11,368 nt of DNA, taken from assembly GCA_900617975.1 (NCBI GenBank), contig UZAE01001829.1, positions 1-11,368 on the forward strand, written 5' to 3'. This stretch comes from Rodentolepis nana (taxonomy: Eukaryota > Platyhelminthes > Cestoda > Cyclophyllidea > Hymenolepididae). The notes under the pieces were generated by a model, which searched no databases, was not told where the DNA came from, and worked only from the letters and a program-made list of their open reading frames with translations. Of the stretch, positions 7,998 through 11,368 are shown piece after piece; the stretch's first letter is position 1; every line of letters begins with the position of its first letter. The translations under genes and the position numbers were made by a program.

Positions 7998-9724
7998 CTA
8001 TAGGAGTAAATCGTCGAGAAATAGGAGGAGGTATATGACAGGTACTATGATGACGTAAAGTGGTGGTGTTGCTGTTCCCGAAATCGAGGTTTGTTTAAAT
8101 GCACGCTCGTAAGCTGGTTGGAAGAAAATTCGTTGAATATGGGAGTAATTGGGATTGTCAAGAGTTGAATTCGAAGGTTCAAAGACGAGGTCTTTAACAA
8201 CGGACTTAAGATTGCTGACGGCATGTTTAACACGAAGTTTGAGCGGGGTTTTCTGCATATTTCCAGAAGCATAAAACCATTGTTCGCTTTTACGGTGTTC
8301 TGTTGCTTAAACAAATAAATATATTAAAATTATTTTATTTAAATGATAAATATAAATTAAATATAAAATTTCATTTTAAATAACGCCTCTAAATTTAACA
8401 TATCCAATTAAATAGCTACGCAAATATCTAAAATGTAGCTAAGGTAACTTGGTTATTAAAACAAAGTGGAATTAAATTATCTTACCACTTGGCCAATAAA
8501 TCGATAACCCGTTACTTTCTCTGCTTAACGAAATACCTTGCGATGTTGTGATATACTAAATAATCAAGAAATATAATAATTAATAAATAAAATTGCTTCG
8601 AAATGTTGGAGGTTAGTTCACCACTTACGCTAATTGGGCCATCAAATAAGAAAACGAAGTTTACTCGTTTGTGAGGAACCACATATCTCCTTATTCGCTC
8701 TAGGCCACTTCGAATGTTGTATTCTACAAAATAGTAAACATTGTGAAGTTTTTTAAGCACTCTTTAAGAAGAATTAGTGTCCAAAAATAGCTTTGTTTTA
8801 GAGGTTGGCCATGAGAAACTCATGTTTAAGGATGAAATTGGGACGAATTTAAGAGCACCTTTATACAAAAAAACATGTCCAACAATCCCATTTAAAATAG
8901 TCTTCATGTAAACTATTTAAACACATATTTCTTCACTTTCATGACTATGAGTGGACTAAAATGCTCCTAAAACTGGTGTAGAGCTACTGTTCAAGTATCG
9001 AACAAGAACCTCTTTAGCTAATATATACATTTGCTGATAATATTTACAGTGGATCATAGGTTGTAATAACACCTATTCACTATTTACGTTATATTTCCTG
9101 GTTAATGTGTTGGTATCGACGAGCGAATTTCGTGTGATACTTTAAACCAAAGGACTTCCCAGGGAGAGGATTATTAGGGTTTGGTCAATACTGCCAATTA
9201 TTGGATATTTGTTTCAATATTTGATACCATCATCTTGAGTGACCTTGAAACTCCTTTTTTAATATTTGAGGGGGGGGGGGTTCGAATCGTTACATTTCTG
9301 CTATCGAATACTCAGATCCATATGGTGAACACTTGCGGACACAATTTTAAATTTCATAAAATAATAAAGCAATGAAAAATTTGGCTTAATGTGCATTGTA
9401 ATACCTTTTTATAAATTTTAAAATGTATGAAAGGCTGTTTAATCTGCCAACTTTGCACTTGCAGTTTTTTCAATGAAATCTAATTAAATTAGATTAAATT
9501 AAATTAAATTACTTACTGTTAGTAGTTTCAATTTCATCTTCTTGTGAAAAAGACAGTACTACGGGATGGACATTGGGATTTTCTGGAAATATCACAGCAA
9601 ACGCATTCTTTTCTGTCAACGAACCAGATATGTGTATCCAGCTTTTAGCTGTAAAAGGGCGATAAAAAAATGCTGAGAGATGAATATATTTTTCTTTAAC
9701 AATTATTAAACTGAATTGCTCCAT
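7998..9724 (-). CDS. Five-exon gene, 242-residue protein with C-terminal membrane segment
   Basis: Exons on the minus strand are 9724-9517, 8912-8859, 8723-8629, 8555-8486 and 8299-7998. Introns are 604, 135, 73 and 186 nt, all GT-AG. Phases agree throughout (1, 1, 0, 1), giving 729 nt or 242 residues plus TAG. An in-frame TGA directly precedes the start Met, fixing the start if no upstream splice exists. The N-terminal exon holds SLTEKNAFAVIFPENPNVHP and a strongly acidic end (SQEDEIETTN). The middle is basic (IRSGLERIRRYVVPHKRVNF) and leads into FVFLFDGPIS. The last exon ends in PPLYVIIVPVIYLLLFL plus an acidic DDLLL, which would make a tail anchor or single-pass segment. A second acceptor six bases upstream (exon start 8305) is also in frame. 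I do not recognise the family. The 54-nt second exon is the least certain, though its phases fit both neighbours. Confidence 0.62.
9270..9280 (+). repeat. G homopolymer (11 G) in the long intron
   Basis: Eleven G in a row, followed by TTCGAATCG. It lies within the 604-nt first intron of the five-exon gene. The following bases resemble a pol III B box, but no matching A box or tRNA fold was found. Confidence 0.9.
9480..9511. repeat. ATTAA pentamer-type repeat next to a splice donor
   Basis: An imperfect period-5 array of ATTAA units ends five bases from the donor GTAAGT (9516 downwards) of the first exon of the five-exon gene. Confidence 0.75.
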
Positions 9725-9994
9725 TCAAACAAATTTAACGGTAATTAATAAACAAAATAAACGATATGCGTTCTGCTAACTGCTGTGATTGTAAACAAGG
9801 CTTTTGATGAGGCATTCTAGGTAATTACTCATCAAAGTAAGGCGAAAGGATAGCTAAGGTCATGTTGGTTAAAATTTTTAAAAGCTTGACTACCGACTTA
9901 AGTAGGTTGGCATAAAGAAGAGTATATCTTAAGAAGGCGAAATCGCCATGACACCAAATGGCTGAAAATCCGCTAGCCTCGAATGCCCAATTAA
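9725..9994. other. Spacer upstream of the five-exon gene
   Basis: No open frame or repeat was recognised. It is the likely 5' flank or promoter of the minus-strand gene starting at 9724; no core promoter motif could be assigned with confidence. Confidence 0.4.
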
Positions 9995-10009
9995 TGAAAA
10001 CGAATTATT
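9995..10009. repeat. Target-site duplication of copy C (tail side)
   Basis: TGAAAACGAATTATT is identical to 10339-10353 and directly abuts the AT-rich tail of copy C. Confidence 0.95.
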
Positions 10010-10338
10010 TATTTATTTATATCAAATGGCAGGGGTTTTGACAGTTATCATTAGCCCTTTAGGTGACTTCAGGCTTCACAGAGAGGAGGAGGAGGAACAT
10101 CAAAGTGACAAAAGTCGAGAGGAGGGGGGGGGGACAGAAAAATGCTTCAAAGATGCAAAAGAAACAGACAGACACAAGGGTAGGGAAAAGGTAAGATGAG
10201 TACGGTGTAAGTGGTCGAAAATGACATACAGTGAAGTCATGGTAGTTTAAAGTCAGAAATAAACTGGCAGTTAAAAGACTTTTCCGTCGTATGAGTATTC
10301 GTTGTCCACCACGTGGAGGTAAGTCTATCGCGCACCCC
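10010..10338 (-). mobile_element. SINE-like repeat, copy C, complete, inverted
   Basis: Read on the minus strand it starts GGGGTGCG, then GACTTACCTCCACGTGGTG. It continues through ACTACCATGAC, a tract of ten C (10133-10124), TCCTCTCGACTTTTGTC and TGTGAAGCCTGAAGTCACC. The end is GCTAATGATAACTGTCAAAA, CCCCTGCCATTTGATAT and AAATAAATAAAT. A perfect 15-bp duplication flanks it, fixing both ends: a 329-bp element whose 5' end is GGGG. This copy defines the family for the window, and its perfect duplication and intact C tract point to a recent insertion. No coding capacity or clear pol III boxes are seen. Confidence 0.93.
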
Positions 10339-10353
10339 TGAAAACGAATTATT
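10339..10353. repeat. Target-site duplication of copy C (5' side)
   Basis: TGAAAACGAATTATT is identical to 9995-10009 and directly follows the CCCC that is the complement of the element's 5' GGGG. Confidence 0.95.
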
Positions 10354-10718
10354 AACTTCCTTTTCCAAAACCTCCAATATGAGCTCTGTTCCGCCTCTTT
10401 TGTTGGAAATGTGCTTCCTCCTCCCTCTTTATCTTCTGATGCAATCCTCCGCTACCACACCTGTTCAATTTCTCTCTCTATCTCCCCTCCCCCTCTCGTG
10501 CGGTTAAACTATTTTTCAGGACATTTGTGGCTACCTCTAAAGTCAATAAACGTCAATTTTGGAACACGGGGCATATCCAGGAGAATCTGTTAAAAGTATG
10601 CGAAACAGACATCCAAATGCAACCTTCACAAATAGTTAACCCACCCACCCGCCCCAACCCAAATTCTGATTGTGAATACTTTCAGAGTTGGTGATTAATT
10701 AACTATATCGAATAGGAC
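10354..10718. other. Pyrimidine-rich region without a supported gene
   Basis: It contains CT/CCTCC-rich stretches (about 10400-10500) and a CCCACCCACCCGCCCC run near 10640-10656. The two overlapping short plus-strand frames here are low-complexity by-products of the pyrimidine bias. The right part is probably 3' flank of the minus-strand gene ending at 10719. Confidence 0.45.
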
Positions 10719-10943
10719 CTAAGTGTTCAACACTGCTCTCATCAGTTTATTAATATTGTAGCAATTAGAATATTTCAACACATAAACACATTTGGTCAAG
10801 TCGTCTCCATTCCTCAAGAAGTCTACCTGATGAAAGAGAGAACAGTGAAAGAAAATTGATAGGTAACTTACAGGAGAAGGTTTGGACGCAAAAATCAGGA
10901 GGGTGACAAGGTGCAGAATTCGTTCCCACACGGGCTCTCGGTT
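10719..10943 (-). CDS. Last two exons of an unrecognised minus-strand gene
   Basis: Exon 10943-10872 (24 codons) and terminal exon 10826-10719 (35 codons plus TAG) are separated by a 45-nt intron. The intron has a perfect GTAAGT donor and a pyrimidine-rich TTTCATCAG acceptor. The joined frame reads NREPVWERILHLVTLLIFAS and continues with KPSP, VDFLRNGDDLTKCVYVLK and a TAG. Because the intron is a multiple of three, a second frame is also open across the junction, using the stronger acceptor CGCTTCAG upstream. It has a Cys/Pro-rich, less protein-like sequence ending CLCVEIF. I favour the first frame for its regular hydrophobic pattern. Upstream exons must lie beyond 10944, but none could be chained. 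The family is not recognised. Confidence 0.45.
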   Translation of the reverse strand, partial: NREPVWERILHLVTLLIFASKPSPVSYLSIFFHCSLFHQVDFLRNGDDLTKCVYVLKYSNCYNINKLMRAVLNT

Positions 10944-11052
10944 CTGAACTCAGCAACTGAAGCGAAAAAAAGACCGAAAAAAGTGACGATTCTAAGATCA
11001 GTCTCATGTCAATACAACTAGAGCAATTTCTATCAAAATTTTGTGCGTACAC

Positions 11053-11084
11053 AAACATAGACGCGTGTAAGTGTGTCTATGTTT
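11053..11084. repeat. Hairpin: 10-bp perfect inverted repeat, 12-base loop
   Basis: AAACATAGAC (11053-11062) pairs with GTCTATGTTT (11075-11084). The loop is GCGTGTAAGTGT. There is no T-run, and no conserved context suggests a known RNA. Confidence 0.7.
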
Positions 11085-11181
11085 CATATTTATTAAAATT
11101 AAAAAAAAACATTTTTATTTCACTCTTAAGCTATATATTTAGGTTTATGGTGATGTAAACTTATAAGTTATTGGTAAATAA

Positions 11182-11201
11182 ATATATATATATATATATA
11201 T
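11182..11201. repeat. AT dinucleotide microsatellite (10 units)
   Basis: Ten perfect AT units preceded by GGTAAATAA. Confidence 0.95.
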
Positions 11202-11334
11202 TGTATTTTGAAATGCTTGATTTTTAAGTAAATTGTTGAGGTCAAGGCTTCGCACTGCGTAATTAAAATATTTTATGACGTAAACAACGAATGCAAAAAT
11301 GCTTAACATTTTTGAAATCACGTGGATTCGTTGA

Positions 11335-11365
11335 TGGGCGTGGAGGGGAAGGGGGGGCTGTGGGG
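11335..11365 (+). other. G-rich tract with quadruplex potential
   Basis: Four G runs (11335-11337, 11345-11348, 11351-11357 and 11362-11365), separated by 2 to 7 bases, satisfy the usual four-run quadruplex pattern. It stands out sharply from the AT-rich flank and runs into the window edge. Confidence 0.7.
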
Positions 11366-11368
11366 AGT

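Larger units (their letters stand above)
10944..11368. other. Right edge: AT-rich DNA with short repeats
   Basis: No gene could be supported apart from the exons to the left. It contains a short hairpin, an AT dinucleotide array and a G-rich right end, listed separately. Confidence 0.5.

Noticed and set aside
9270..9300. GGTTCGAATC after the G tract as a tRNA T arm or pol III B box
   Set aside because: No acceptor stem, D arm or anticodon arm, nor an A box at suitable distance, could be found.
10313..10593. Two overlapping plus-strand frames as small genes
   Set aside because: Low-complexity Ser/Pro/Leu translations of a pyrimidine-rich tract; one begins inside SINE-like copy C.

Overview
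The window looks like accessory, repeat-rich nuclear DNA from an invertebrate animal. The evidence is an AT-rich background, spliced genes with GT-AG introns, a mariner DNA transposon of the honeybee (mellifera) type and a short retroposon family with target-site duplications. Several introns are only 32 to 45 bases long. Such introns are known from flatworms, nematodes and some other compact lineages; the sequence alone does not settle the phylum.

Left part (1-3451): the tail of a SINE-like repeat sits at the edge. Next to it is one exon-like open frame on the minus strand with an aspartyl-peptidase- or kelch-like GGYDG motif. A second, unassigned 77-codon open frame lies at 1069-1302. The best gene here is on the minus strand at 2398-3451. 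Its six exons keep phase exactly and give 280 codons of a coiled-coil protein resembling the coiled-coil part of TRIM/RBCC proteins, without a visible RING finger or complete B-box.

Middle (3452-7183): an AT-rich spacer is followed by a complete-length mariner (4097-5386, TA duplications on both sides). Its transposase keeps all three catalytic aspartates (DD34D) but is broken by two frameshifts. A perfect 15-bp inverted repeat straddles its right boundary. Then come a SINE-like copy (5447-5764), AT-rich DNA with a microsatellite and a hairpin, and a decayed, cysteine/histidine-rich open frame that may be the end of a LINE-type polyprotein.

Right part (7184-11368): a second SINE-like copy carries a triplicated tail. 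A five-exon minus-strand gene at 7998-9724 encodes 242 residues with a hydrophobic C-terminal segment; I do not recognise the family. A third, inverted SINE-like copy has a perfect 15-bp target duplication. The last two exons of another minus-strand gene (10719-10943) and a G-rich right edge follow. All gene-like features share the minus strand. Nothing indicates an operon or a joint pathway, and the strongest signal of novelty is the repeat family and its tail structure.
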